Assembly (NCBI GenBank): GCA_028283855.1 | Contig: JAPWJX010000003.1 | Coordinates: 1,116,001 to 1,180,000, forward strand | Reading direction: 5' to 3' | Source: Verrucomicrobium sp. | GTDB lineage: Bacteria > Verrucomicrobiota > Verrucomicrobiia > Methylacidiphilales > GAS474 | Length of the DNA stretch: 64,000 nucleotides | Shown: positions 7,347-15,338 of the stretch, piece by piece | Layout: every line of letters begins with the position of its first letter | Position numbering within the stretch: position 1 is the first letter of the stretch | Program-made: the position numbers and the translations under genes | Notes under the pieces: generated by a model | Told to the model about the DNA's origin: nothing | The model's database searches: none | Seen by the model: only the letters and a program-made list of their open reading frames with translations

Positions 7347-8459
7347 ATGAAAATTTTCTTCCCCCTCTTCTTTCTGGCCGCGCTCCTGGCCGTGTCGGCC
7401 GGATGTTCCAGGCCGCCGGAGGCCGATCCGCGCGTGGGGGCGCCCCTGGTCAGGCTGGCGGAGGTGGCAGCGTCCGGGGAGGGGGGGCGGCGCGCCTTTA
7501 CCGGGACGGTGAAGGCGCGGGTGGAAAGCGATCTGGGCTTCCGCGTGCCGGGGAAGGTGGTGGAGCGCCTGGTGGACGCCGGGGTGGCGGTCAAGGCGGG
7601 CCAGCCGCTCATGCGGCTGGACAGGGCCGATTACGCCCATTCGATCGCCGATGAGGAAGGGACGGTCGCCGCCGCGGCGGCGCGGAACGTCAACGCCCAG
7701 GCGGATCTCAAGCGCTGCGCGGAGCTGCTGCCGGCCGACGCGGTTTCCAGGAAGGAATACGATGCGGCCGGCGCGGAGGCGGACAGCGCCAAGTCCCTGC
7801 TGGAGGCCGCCCTGGCCCGCCTGCAGATCGCCCGGGACAATGACAGTTACACGGAGCTGCGGGCCGATTCCGACGGGGTGGTGATGGAAACGCTGGCGGA
7901 ACCCGGCCAGGTGGTGACGGCGGGGCAGGTCGTGGTGAAGCTGGCCCATGCCGGACCGCGGGAGGCGGCGGTGAACCTGCCGGAAACCGTCCGCCCCGTC
8001 CTGGGAGAGAAGGCGCGGGCCTCCCTCTACGGAAATGCGTCCCTGCTTTGCGGCGCCTTTCTCCGCCAGCTTTCCGATTCGGCCGACCCTTTGACCCGCA
8101 CATATGAGGCCCGCTACGTGCTGGAAGGGGAGGCCGCGCTGGCCCCGCTGGGGGCCACGGTCACGGTCTATATCGCGGAGGATGGAAAGCCCGGGGCCGT
8201 CCAGGTGCCCCTGGCGGCGCTTTACGACGCGGGGGAAGGCCCCGGCGTCTGGGTGTGGAATCCGAAGACGTCCCAAGTCTCCTTCCAGCGGGTGCAGGTC
8301 GCCGCGCTGGGGAGCGAGGAAGCCCTGCTGGCCCAGGGGCCGCCGATCGGCGCCCGCATCGTGGCCTTGGGGGCCAATCTCCTGCATGAAGGGGACACGG
8401 TCCGCGTCGCGGAAGGGGGCAAGGTCCAGGTGGCCATGAACGAGGGGGCCCGGCGATGA
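7347..8459 (+). CDS. RND efflux periplasmic adaptor (membrane fusion lipoprotein)
   Basis: 370 aa. The N-terminus is a lipoprotein signal with lipobox SAGC (FFLAALLAVSAGCSRPP). Then come barrel-sandwich halves VESDLGFRVPGKVVERLVDAGVAVKAGQPLMRLDRADY and ELRADSDGVVMETLAEPGQVVTAGQVVVKL, flanking a helical hairpin of about 65 residues, as in AcrA/MexA-type adaptors. I choose the ATG at 7347, which gives the clean signal peptide. It is first in the operon; its stop overlaps the permease start by 4 nt. No outer-membrane channel gene is in this operon. Confidence 0.9.
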   Translation: MKIFFPLFFLAALLAVSAGCSRPPEADPRVGAPLVRLAEVAASGEGGRRAFTGTVKARVESDLGFRVPGKVVERLVDAGVAVKAGQPLMRLDRADYAHSIADEEGTVAAAAARNVNAQADLKRCAELLPADAVSRKEYDAAGAEADSAKSLLEAALARLQIARDNDSYTELRADSDGVVMETLAEPGQVVTAGQVVVKLAHAGPREAAVNLPETVRPVLGEKARASLYGNASLLCGAFLRQLSDSADPLTRTYEARYVLEGEAALAPLGATVTVYIAEDGKPGAVQVPLAALYDAGEGPGVWVWNPKTSQVSFQRVQVAALGSEEALLAQGPPIGARIVALGANLLHEGDTVRVAEGGKVQVAMNEGARR

Positions 8460-11400
8460 AAGGCTTCAACCTTTCCGCATGGATGGTGAAGCAAGGGGCG
8501 GTCGCCTCCTTCCTGATCCTCGTCATCATCCTGGCGGGCATCGTGGCCTACACGAAGCTGGGGCGGGCGGAAGATCCCAGCTTCACCATCAAAGTGCTGA
8601 CCGTGACGGCGGTCTGGCCGGGCGCGACGGCGCAGGAGATCCAGGACCAGGTGGCCGAACCCCTGGAAAAGCGGATCCAGGAACTGCAGTGGTATGACCG
8701 CGTGGAGACTTTCACCCGGCCCGGCCTGGCCGTGATGCTGGTCACCCTGAAGGACGGGATGCCCCCGGCGGACGTGGCGGAGCAGTTTTACCAGCTGCGC
8801 AAAAAGCTGGGAGACGAGGCGCACAAGCTTCCCCCCGGCGCCCTGGGCCCGTTCATCAATGACGAGTATTCGGACGTCTCCTTCGCCCTCTACAGCCTGG
8901 AGGCGCCCGGCATGCCCCTGCGCGCCCTGGTCCGCCAGGCGGAGGGGCTGCGGCAGGACTTGCTGGGCGTCCCGGGGGTGAAGAAAGTCGACATCCTGGG
9001 CGAGCGCAAGGAGCAGATCTTCGTCGAGTTCTCCTACTCCCGGCTGACGACGCTGGGCATCCGTCCCGAGCAGGTGTTCGAATCGCTGGCCCATCAGAAC
9101 GCGCTGACGCCCGCCGGGTCGATCGACACCGCCGGCCCCCAGGTCTACGTCCGGATCGACGGGGCCTATGACGATCTGCAAAAAATCCGGGACACTCCCA
9201 TCGCGGCCAACGGGCGCTCCTTCAAGCTTTCCGACATCGCCGCGGTCCGCCGGGGCTATGAGGACCCGCCGACGTTCCTGATCCGCCACAACGGGCAGCT
9301 GGCGCTGGTCCTCAGCGTGGTGATGCGGGAGGGATGGAACGGCCTGCTATTGGGCAAGGCCCTGGAGGCGGAGGCGGCCAAAATCGCCGCCTCCCTGCCC
9401 CTAGGGATGGCTTTTTCCAAGATCACCGACCAGGCGGTGAACATCCGGGAGGCGGTGGACGAGTTCATGCTCAAATTCTGCGTCGCCCTGGCCGTGGTCA
9501 TGATCGTCGGCCTGGTCAGCCTGGGCTGGCGCGTGGGCCTCGTCGTGGCCGCCGCCGTTCCCCTGACCCTGGCGGTGGTCCTGGTCATCATGCTGGCCAC
9601 GGGACGGGTCTTCGACCGCATCACCCTGGGCGCCCTCATCATTTCCCTGGGCCTCCTGGTGGACGACGCCATCATCGCCATCGAGATCATGGTGGTGAAG
9701 CTGGAGGAGGGCTTCGCCCGGGCGGAGGCCGCCGCCTACGCCTGGAGCCACACCGCCGCGCCCATGCTGGCGGGGACCCTGGTGACGATCATCGGGTTTA
9801 CCCCCATCGGCTTCGCCCGCTCCACGGCGGGGGAATACGCCGGGAACATCTTTTGGATCGTGGGCTTCGCCCTCCTCGCCTCCTGGGTCGTCGCGGTGGC
9901 CTTCACGCCGTACCTGGGGGTAAAGATGCTGCCGGAGATCCCCAAGACCGAAGGAGGCCACCAGGCCATCTACAACACGCCGAATTTCCGGCGCTTTCGC
10001 CGCCTGGTGACATGGAGCATCCGCCACAAATACGCCGTTGTCGGCGCGGTGGCGGCGATTTTCCTGCTCATGGGCGGCGGCATGGCGGCGGTGAAAAAGC
10101 AGTTCTTCCCGAATTCCGACCGCCCGGAAGTCCTCGTCGAGGTGCAGATGCCGGAGGGCACCAGCTTTGAGGCGACCGACGCGGCGGCGGCGAAGGTGGA
10201 GGCCTGGCTCGGCGGCCAGCCGGAGGCCAAGATCGTCACCTCCTACATTGGCGCGGGCGCGCCCCGGTTTTTCTTTTCCTACAATCCGGAGCTGCCGGAC
10301 CCGTCCTTTGCCAAAATCATCGTCCTGACGGCCGACGACAAGGAGCGCGACGCCCTCAAGGAACGGCTGCGGCAGCGCGTGGCCGCCGGGCTGGCGCCGG
10401 AGGCGCGGGTCCGCGTGGCGCAGCTTGTCTTCGGCCCGTATGACCATTTCCCCGTCGATTTCCGGGTCATGGGCCCCGACGCCCGGAAAATCCGACAGAT
10501 CGCCGAGCAGGTGGCGGCCGTGGAACGGGCCAATCCCCACACGCGGCAGGTGAACCTGGACTGGTCGGAACGGCAGCCGACGCTCCACTTCGTCTTTGAC
10601 CAGGACCGCCTGCGGCTGATCGGCCTTTCGCCCAGCGAGGCGGCCCAGCAGCTGCAGTTCCTCCTCACCGGCGTGGCGGTGACGCAGGTGCGGGAGGACA
10701 TCCGCTCCGTGGACGTGGTGGCGCGGAGCGCGGGCGGCGACCGCCTGGACCCCGCGCGCATCGGCGACCTGACGCTGGTTTCCTCCGCGGGCCGCCTGGT
10801 GTCCGCAAGCCAGATCGGCCGGGTCGAAACCCGGGCGGAAGACCCCATTCTCCGCCGCCGGGACCGGCTGCCGACGATCACCGTGCAGTGCGACATCGAC
10901 GAAGCCCTCCAGCCGCCCCAAGTCTCCGCGGAGATCGAAAAGGCCATCCAGCCGATCGTGGCCCAGCTGCCTCCCGGCTACCGGATCGAGGTGGGGGGGA
11001 ACACGGAAGACTCCGCCAAGGCCAACGCGGCCCTGGCCCCCATATTCCCCATCATGATCGCCCTGACGCTGACGGTGATCGTCTTCCAGGTCCGTTCCCT
11101 TTCCGCCATGGCCATGGTCTTCCTCACCGCCCCGCTGGGGTTGGTGGGCGTGGTGCCCGTGCTGCTGCTTTTCCATCAGCCCTTCGGCTTCAACGCCATT
11201 CTGGGCCTCATCGGCCTGGCCGGCATCATCATGCGCAACACGCTGATCCTCATCGGGCAGATCCATACGAACGAGGCCGACGGCCTCGACCCGTTCCATG
11301 CCGTCGTGGAGGCCACCGTCCAGCGGGCCCGCCCCGTGGCGCTGACGGCGCTGGCGGCCGTGCTGGCCTTCATCCCGCTGACCCAATCGGTCTTCTGGGG

Positions 11401-11602
11401 GTCGATGGCCTATTCCCTGATCGGCGGGACCGCCGCGGGGACGGCCTTGATCCTGGTCTTCCTGCCCGCGCTTTACGCCATCTGGTTCAAAATCCGGGAA
11501 GGCGCCGCCCATGACGGGTCCCTGCCGCAGGACGCCGCCGGCCACGCCCCGATCGAGAAGCTGCAGATTCCCCCCAAACCCACCCAACGAAAGGAAAAGT
11601 AA
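8456..11602 (+). CDS. RND efflux permease (AcrB/MexK-like, HAE1 type)
   Basis: 1048 aa, the usual length. The N-terminal helix (VASFLILVIILAGIVAYTKLG) is followed by the porter-domain hallmark VTAVWPGATAQEIQDQVAEPLEKRI. The proton-relay region in the central helices shows GLLVDDAIIAIEIM with paired Asp. The second half repeats the helix bundle, ending GTAAGTALILVFLPALYAIWF. It works as a trimer in the inner membrane with the adaptor encoded upstream, exporting hydrophobic or amphiphilic compounds by proton exchange. The substrate cannot be read from sequence. Confidence 0.93.
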   Translation: MKGFNLSAWMVKQGAVASFLILVIILAGIVAYTKLGRAEDPSFTIKVLTVTAVWPGATAQEIQDQVAEPLEKRIQELQWYDRVETFTRPGLAVMLVTLKDGMPPADVAEQFYQLRKKLGDEAHKLPPGALGPFINDEYSDVSFALYSLEAPGMPLRALVRQAEGLRQDLLGVPGVKKVDILGERKEQIFVEFSYSRLTTLGIRPEQVFESLAHQNALTPAGSIDTAGPQVYVRIDGAYDDLQKIRDTPIAANGRSFKLSDIAAVRRGYEDPPTFLIRHNGQLALVLSVVMREGWNGLLLGKALEAEAAKIAASLPLGMAFSKITDQAVNIREAVDEFMLKFCVALAVVMIVGLVSLGWRVGLVVAAAVPLTLAVVLVIMLATGRVFDRITLGALIISLGLLVDDAIIAIEIMVVKLEEGFARAEAAAYAWSHTAAPMLAGTLVTIIGFTPIGFARSTAGEYAGNIFWIVGFALLASWVVAVAFTPYLGVKMLPEIPKTEGGHQAIYNTPNFRRFRRLVTWSIRHKYAVVGAVAAIFLLMGGGMAAVKKQFFPNSDRPEVLVEVQMPEGTSFEATDAAAAKVEAWLGGQPEAKIVTSYIGAGAPRFFFSYNPELPDPSFAKIIVLTADDKERDALKERLRQRVAAGLAPEARVRVAQLVFGPYDHFPVDFRVMGPDARKIRQIAEQVAAVERANPHTRQVNLDWSERQPTLHFVFDQDRLRLIGLSPSEAAQQLQFLLTGVAVTQVREDIRSVDVVARSAGGDRLDPARIGDLTLVSSAGRLVSASQIGRVETRAEDPILRRRDRLPTITVQCDIDEALQPPQVSAEIEKAIQPIVAQLPPGYRIEVGGNTEDSAKANAALAPIFPIMIALTLTVIVFQVRSLSAMAMVFLTAPLGLVGVVPVLLLFHQPFGFNAILGLIGLAGIIMRNTLILIGQIHTNEADGLDPFHAVVEATVQRARPVALTALAAVLAFIPLTQSVFWGSMAYSLIGGTAAGTALILVFLPALYAIWFKIREGAAHDGSLPQDAAGHAPIEKLQIPPKPTQRKEK

Positions 11603-11603
11603 G

Positions 11604-12383
11604 ATGAAAATGAAAGGCAACACGATCCTCATCACCGGCGGCACCAGCGGCATAGGCCTGGAATTGGCCCGCGCACTCAGCCGGGAGAACACCGTGCTGA
11701 TCACGGGGCGCGATGCGGCCAGGCTGCGTTCCGCCACGGGGAAGCTCCCCGGGGTAAGGGGCATCCAGAGCGACGTGAGCGATCCGGCGGCGATCGCCGC
11801 GCTTTACCGGCAGGTCGCGCAGGAGTATCCGACGCTGAACGTCCTCATCAACAACGCCGGCCAGATGCGCGCCATCAACTTCCATCAGGGAGGGGAGGAC
11901 CTGGCGGAGTTGACGCGTGAAATCGACACGAACTTGGCGGGCCCGATCCGCATGACGCGCCAATTCCTGCCCCTGCTAAAAAAGCAGCCGGAGGCGGCCA
12001 TCATGAACGTTTCCTCGCTGCTGGCCTTCGTCCCCATGGCGATTGCCCCCGTCTATTGCGCCACCAAGGCGGCGGTCCATTCCTTCACCCTGTCCCTGCG
12101 CGTGCAACTTAAGGGGAGCCGGGTGCGGGTGTTTGAGTTGGCCCCGCCGCCGACGGATACGGCGATGCTGACGGACGCCTTCGGCGCGGAGGGGGCCAAG
12201 GATATTCCTAAGACGACCGTGCCGGCGCTGGTGAAGGCGGCTGTCGATGGCCTGCGGAACGACACGTTTGAGATCCGGCCGGGCATGAGCAACGCGCTCA
12301 ACTTCCTGGGCCGCCTGGCTCCGGTCACGGCGCTGAAGAAACTGAACAAGCCGACGGAAGCGGTCTTTGCGGGCGCCGCCTGA
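11604..12383 (+). CDS. short-chain dehydrogenase/reductase (DltE-like SDR)
   Basis: 259 aa. The cofactor motif TGGTSGIG is at residues 10-17, NNAG follows LNVLI near residue 80, and the catalytic Ser...YxxxK is SSLLAF...YCATKAAV. This is the classical SDR layout with NAD(P)H binding. I start at the ATG at 11604, which has AAGGAAAAG upstream and begins the Rossmann strand directly. It directly follows the RND permease stop, so it is probably in the same TetR-controlled operon. A detoxifying role is plausible but inferred. Confidence 0.85.
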   Translation: MKMKGNTILITGGTSGIGLELARALSRENTVLITGRDAARLRSATGKLPGVRGIQSDVSDPAAIAALYRQVAQEYPTLNVLINNAGQMRAINFHQGGEDLAELTREIDTNLAGPIRMTRQFLPLLKKQPEAAIMNVSSLLAFVPMAIAPVYCATKAAVHSFTLSLRVQLKGSRVRVFELAPPPTDTAMLTDAFGAEGAKDIPKTTVPALVKAAVDGLRNDTFEIRPGMSNALNFLGRLAPVTALKKLNKPTEAVFAGAA

Positions 12384-12397
12384 GCCGGAAGAAAAGG

Positions 12398-12467
12398 GAA
12401 AACGCGCGGAGCCGGGGGGATTCGAACCCCCGATACGATTTTACTCGTATAACGGTTTAGCAAACCG
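12398..12467. repeat. left attachment site (partial tRNA-Ser copy)
   Basis: These 70 bp are identical to 51386-51455. They contain the T-arm, variable arm, anticodon arm and 3' acceptor of the tRNA-Ser but stop before the D-arm; the following bases (TTTAAAACCC) are phage sequence, so no functional tRNA is made here. This is the displaced chromosomal 3' end after integration. Confidence 0.93.
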
Positions 12468-12513
12468 TTTAAAACCCGAGTTAAAGCATTGCATATCAAG
12501 TAGCATAAGGAGC

Positions 12514-12536
12514 AAGTGCCACTTATGTGCAACTTA
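12514..12536. promoter_or_regulatory. candidate left arm-type integrase binding sites
   Basis: AAGTGCCACTTA (12514-12525) and ATGTGCAACTTA (12525-12536) are tandem near-copies 11 bp apart. They match the pair at 51271-51292 near the other end. Paired short direct repeats at both prophage ends are typical of the arm sites bound by the N-terminal domain of lambda-like integrases. Role inferred. Confidence 0.5.
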
Positions 12537-12556
12537 TTATTTGGGTGATGCGCTTC

Positions 12557-12874
12557 CTACAGGCGTTCGGCCAGGTCGTCGATGAGGGAGCCTATGGAGA
12601 GCACTTTCTTCGTTTTCCCTACCCTGGCCCGAAGCTTCCGCAGGGTTGTAGGCTTTACCCGGCAGGAGAGCGGAACCCGTAGGAGATCGACCGGCTTTGG
12701 CTTCCTGCCCGCCCCAGGACGAGCGCCACCGCGCCGAATCTCGGCTACTTTGCGGCTGGCGGCTTCCAGGAGCGCGGCCTTGCTCTTGGCAGAAGCTGGC
12801 TTCCACTCTCCGCGCAGCACTTCTTCCTCAATGCGCCGCTCTTCGGCAGTCAGTTTAAATTTCTTATTTTTCAT
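12557..12874 (-). CDS. putative antitoxin (BrnA-like position)
   Basis: 105 aa, strongly basic. The middle RRGGARPGAGRKPKPVDLLRVPLSCRVKPTTLRKLRARVG has the GRP-x-GRKPK and V-P-x-S-x-R-V-x3-T pattern of ribbon-helix-helix-type DNA-binding antitoxins. Its start overlaps the upstream BrnT-like toxin stop by 11 nt, matching the toxin-first order of BrnTA operons. It would neutralise the toxin and repress the pair. I did not see a full classical BrnA signature. Confidence 0.55.
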   Translation of the reverse strand: MKNKKFKLTAEERRIEEEVLRGEWKPASAKSKAALLEAASRKVAEIRRGGARPGAGRKPKPVDLLRVPLSCRVKPTTLRKLRARVGKTKKVLSIGSLIDDLAERL

Positions 12875-13139
12875 ATTTTTTCCTCATTTTTCGGCTGGGA
12901 TAGGCCGTCACGATTCTAGCAACTTTCCCGCGCCATTCGATCACCGCTGCCCACACATCGCCCTTGCATCGCACGATTAGGAAGCTCTGACCAGTGCGGG
13001 CGGGATTATCGATAAGGTCGATGAATCCACCTTCGTGCAAGGCTGTTGCGATGTCCTCAAAAGAGGCTCCGCGTTCGGCCTTGACCTTGGCGCTCTTGTC
13101 TTCGTCCCATTCCATCCGCATGAGTGGACTATTGCGCAT
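12864..13139 (-). CDS. BrnT-like (DUF4258-like) toxin
   Basis: 91 aa. MEWDEDKSAKVKAERGASFEDIATALHEG matches the BrnT start, which is W-D-x-x-K-x3-N/K-x2-K-H/RG-v-s-F-x-x-A. The C-terminus WAAVIEWRGKVARIVTAYPSRKMRKKYEK matches the closing strand of BrnT/DUF4258 proteins, a RelE-like ribonuclease fold. An internal ATG eight codons in (MEWDED) would fit the family start equally well. BrnT cleaves RNA and is inhibited by BrnA; here the pair sits directly inside attL, as phage maintenance or defence cargo often does. Confidence 0.65.
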   Translation of the reverse strand: MRNSPLMRMEWDEDKSAKVKAERGASFEDIATALHEGGFIDLIDNPARTGQSFLIVRCKGDVWAAVIEWRGKVARIVTAYPSRKMRKKYEK

Positions 13140-13169
13140 TTATTTGAATTACGCAATGCAATTTTCAAA

Positions 13170-13895
13170 TTATTTAAACCCCGCTGCAGCCCATGACAGC
13201 CATTTCCGCAACAGCAGCACCCCCACACAAACAAGAATTACCCAAAGGTAGGATCGGCTCCGCTTATCCCTGCTCGGAGGGCTCTTCAACTTTACGGTGA
13301 TCTTCGATGATCGGGTGTCTTGTGTTTGGATATAAAGATTCGGATGGAGTCGGTATTTCGCGGTTTCCCAGGGTTCGGGAACGTGGAAGGAGCGTGGCTT
13401 GATGTGGATGAGATCGAGCGCCTCATAACATTCCTCTCTCCGCATATTACGCCAGTCGTAGCCGTGGTATTCTAGGCAGGCGCGTTGCTTGGGGGTGACG
13501 CCAGAATGAATGATGTCATCGATTATGCGAGAGGCGTCCCCCTTAGTTGCGCTCGCTGGCAGACATATGCCGCGGGACTTGAGGAGATATTCTCGCTGCT
13601 TATCGGTAGCTGGATCATTTCTCCAGGCGTTTGATGCTGGATTGGCTGGGGCGTATTGATGGACGGGATGCCCCGCTTGCTCGGCCCTGTAGTTATCTAG
13701 CCTACGTAAAGCGGCAATATTCGCCGTAGGCATTCTATAAATCACCACGCCATGACACGGCGTGAGGTCTTGCTTTATGGATGGGAGATTCTTTTTTAAG
13801 ACTTTCCCGGGGGGCGGATCATCTGGAGATCCCTCCTGCGCCTCCCTCTCCCATTCGGCCAAGGTCTTCTTTGGCCGCCTTTGCCTTTTGGGCAT
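13170..13895 (-). CDS. tail-anchored hypothetical prophage protein with duplicated helical motif
   Basis: 241 aa. The N-terminus is basic and Pro-rich (MPKRQRRPKKTL), and a single hydrophobic helix lies at about residues 217-229 (SYLWVILVCVGVLLL). Between them are two related helical units: ATDKQREYLLKSRGICLPASATKGDASRIIDDII and VTPKQRACLEYHGYDWRNMRREECYEALDLI. Both share a T-x-K-Q-R-x3-L pattern. I know no function. Its place in the repressor-side, minus-strand lysogeny cluster makes a superinfection-exclusion or lysogenic-conversion role possible, as inference only. Confidence 0.6.
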   Translation of the reverse strand: MPKRQRRPKKTLAEWEREAQEGSPDDPPPGKVLKKNLPSIKQDLTPCHGVVIYRMPTANIAALRRLDNYRAEQAGHPVHQYAPANPASNAWRNDPATDKQREYLLKSRGICLPASATKGDASRIIDDIIHSGVTPKQRACLEYHGYDWRNMRREECYEALDLIHIKPRSFHVPEPWETAKYRLHPNLYIQTQDTRSSKITVKLKSPPSRDKRSRSYLWVILVCVGVLLLRKWLSWAAAGFK

Positions 13896-13929
13896 TCTGA
13901 CTTCCTGGCCCCGGCCTAGAATCTAATGG

Positions 13930-14490
13930 CTATGCCTTCGGAACGATGGCGTGGAAGACTCCCTGCGCTTCGAGCTTTTCGCGGGGGATGATGTCCCGAA
14001 AGCGCGGGTGAGGATTGATCGACCGGAGAAGGTGGATGCCCTTCTTCATGATGTATTTTTTCAGCGTGACTCCATCGCCGTCCACATGGCCGACGACGAT
14101 GTCTCCCGGCTTTGGGTCTTTCCGAACCACGATGATGTAGCTCCCGTCCGGGATATCCGGCTCCATCGACTTTCCGTTTACACGAAGAACATACGCGTCC
14201 TTTCGCAGGTTAGGGGGGAGCATGTTTTCGGGGATTTGTATCCGCTTGCCGCCGGACTCCTCTTCATGGATCGGGCTTCCGGCGGGAACGGAACCGCGCT
14301 CGATTAAATAGAATCCCTGCTTTGGCTCTTCGATGTCTAAGGCTCCCTGACTCCTCAAGAAGGAGACGGTTCCCATTCTAAGCACGTCGCTGGGGTCCAG
14401 GCGGTGATACTGGGCGTATTTCTTAACCGCCTCCAGATCGGTTTCTGACAGGCGAACCGTGATTCTCTCGGTGAGCTTATCACTCTTCAT
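13930..14490 (-). CDS. prophage repressor: ribbon-helix-helix domain fused to S24 (LexA/CI-type) autoprotease
   Basis: 186 aa. The N-terminus KLTERITVRLSETDLEAVKKYAQYHRLDPSDVLRMGTV reads as a ribbon-helix-helix unit rather than the HTH of lambda CI or LexA. The C-terminal two-thirds is an S24 protease: Ala-Gly cleavage site in SVPAGSPI, catalytic Ser in VNGKSMEPDIPDGS, catalytic Lys in GVTLKKYIM. Such proteins self-cleave on RecA filaments after DNA damage, so this is the probable SOS-sensitive lysogeny switch. It is divergent from a 58-aa ribbon-helix-helix protein, with palindromes between. Confidence 0.85.
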   Translation of the reverse strand: MKSDKLTERITVRLSETDLEAVKKYAQYHRLDPSDVLRMGTVSFLRSQGALDIEEPKQGFYLIERGSVPAGSPIHEEESGGKRIQIPENMLPPNLRKDAYVLRVNGKSMEPDIPDGSYIIVVRKDPKPGDIVVGHVDGDGVTLKKYIMKKGIHLLRSINPHPRFRDIIPREKLEAQGVFHAIVPKA

Positions 14491-14498
14491 TGTTTCAC

Positions 14499-14556
14499 TT
14501 TGTCGGACAAAAAGCGCGGTTTGTCAATTTTCCATATTGCGCGATTGTCCGACATT
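14499..14556. promoter_or_regulatory. divergent early promoters with two palindromic operators
   Basis: TTTGTCGGACAAA (14499-14511) is a perfect 13-bp palindrome about a central base; ATTGTCCGACATT (14544-14556) is a near-copy, and a half-site TTTGTC lies at 14520-14525. On the minus strand TTGACA (14527-14522) is a consensus -35 placed 17 bp from GACAAA, which is part of the first palindrome. On the plus strand TTGTCA (14521-14526) is 17 bp from ATTGTC in the second. Each operator would thus cover a -10 element. Confidence 0.65.
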
Positions 14557-14571
14557 TGGCATTAGAGCGGC

Positions 14572-14748
14572 ATGTCTTGTAAAACTCGATTCACGTTTCG
14601 AGTCCCGGAAAACATCGGCGAAGCCCTCCGTTCCTACTGCGAATCGGAAGACCTCTACCCCTCCCAGGTGATGCGGCGCGGACTGCGCCAGGTGATTCCC
14701 GATAAGTTTTTCGTCAAGGACTCCACCGGAAAGCGTCGCCGGAAATGA
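14572..14748 (+). CDS. small ribbon-helix-helix protein (Cro-like position)
   Basis: 58 aa, first gene of the rightward early transcript and divergent from the repressor. RFTFRVPENIGEALRSYCESEDLYPSQVMRRGLRQVI fits a ribbon-helix-helix fold: an alternating strand, then two helices, with S/P-x-x-x-x-G-L/M spacing. The tail is basic (STGKRRRK). The pairing of two ribbon-helix-helix proteins across shared palindromes suggests this is the Cro analogue. Its TGA overlaps the next ATG (ATGA). Confidence 0.65.
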   Translation: MSCKTRFTFRVPENIGEALRSYCESEDLYPSQVMRRGLRQVIPDKFFVKDSTGKRRRK

Positions 14749-14969
14749 CTACCCCCTCCATAGATCCGGTGTGGGTTGGCATCAAGTGGGTCGTAAAGCA
14801 CACCGGACATAGCCGCTGGACGATCAACCGATGGGCCAAGGCTGGGAAGATTCCGGCCCACCGCCGCAAGGGCGCGCGCCATTGGCGCTTCGAATCATCG
14901 AAGGTTAAGGTCTGGTGGGCTGCTGCCTATAACGGCGCTCCCAACCCGGAAGAGAAAGGCTCGAAGTGA
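14745..14969 (+). CDS. helix-turn-helix excisionase-like protein (HTH_17 / MerR-type)
   Basis: 74 aa. WVGIKWVVKHTGHSRWTINRWAKAGKIPAHRRKGARHWRFESSKVKVWW is a typical winged MerR-like HTH of the excisionase/DNA-binding family, with the W-x-R/K-x-G-x-I-P turn and the R-x-W-R-F wing. Candidate roles are Xis, acting with the integrase, or an early regulator. Translationally coupled at both ends. Confidence 0.75.
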   Translation: MTTPSIDPVWVGIKWVVKHTGHSRWTINRWAKAGKIPAHRRKGARHWRFESSKVKVWWAAAYNGAPNPEEKGSK

Positions 14970-15316
14970 GCCTTGACCGCTGGAACCAGCACCGCCAGGG
15001 CCGCGTGGCACGCGCCCGCCTGGCCGCCATGGAGGGGCCGAAGGATGTCGAGGAATATCAGCTCGACGCGTCCGACGTGATCGTCCTGCGCCTTGCCCAT
15101 AGGGGGCATTGCGGACAGCCGCTATCCCTCTCTGCGCTCGTCGAGAACGCGGAAGACCTGGGAGCCGTGAAGCTCGACTCAACGGTCGGCTGGCTCCTCC
15201 AAATCGATTTTCTCCGCGTGGCGGCTGATGGCGTGAGCCTCACCGAGCGCGGCAAGAAAGCCCTCCGCCTCTTCGAGGTGGAGGTGCGGGATCTGAACCA
15301 TCAGCCCCGCGAATAA
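14966..15316 (+). CDS. hypothetical early phage protein, possible winged helix
   Basis: 116 aa with a GTG start overlapping the previous TGA. The last third, STVGWLLQIDFLRVAADGVSLTERGKKALRLFEVE, resembles the recognition helix and wing of a winged-helix domain (SLTERGKKAL is common in such folds). No named family recognised. Part of the coupled early operon. Confidence 0.55.
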   Translation: MSLDRWNQHRQGRVARARLAAMEGPKDVEEYQLDASDVIVLRLAHRGHCGQPLSLSALVENAEDLGAVKLDSTVGWLLQIDFLRVAADGVSLTERGKKALRLFEVEVRDLNHQPRE

Positions 15317-15338
15317 ACCCCCACAAAAGGACCAACCA

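Noticed and set aside
9401-11764. 787-codon minus-strand open frame
   Set aside because: Fully antisense to the RND permease; His/Gly/Asp/Arg-rich translation with no domain, a shadow of codon bias.
12408-12467. A second functional tRNA-Ser gene
   Set aside because: The D-arm and 5' acceptor strand are missing; sequence diverges after the anticodon stem, so this is only the attL copy.
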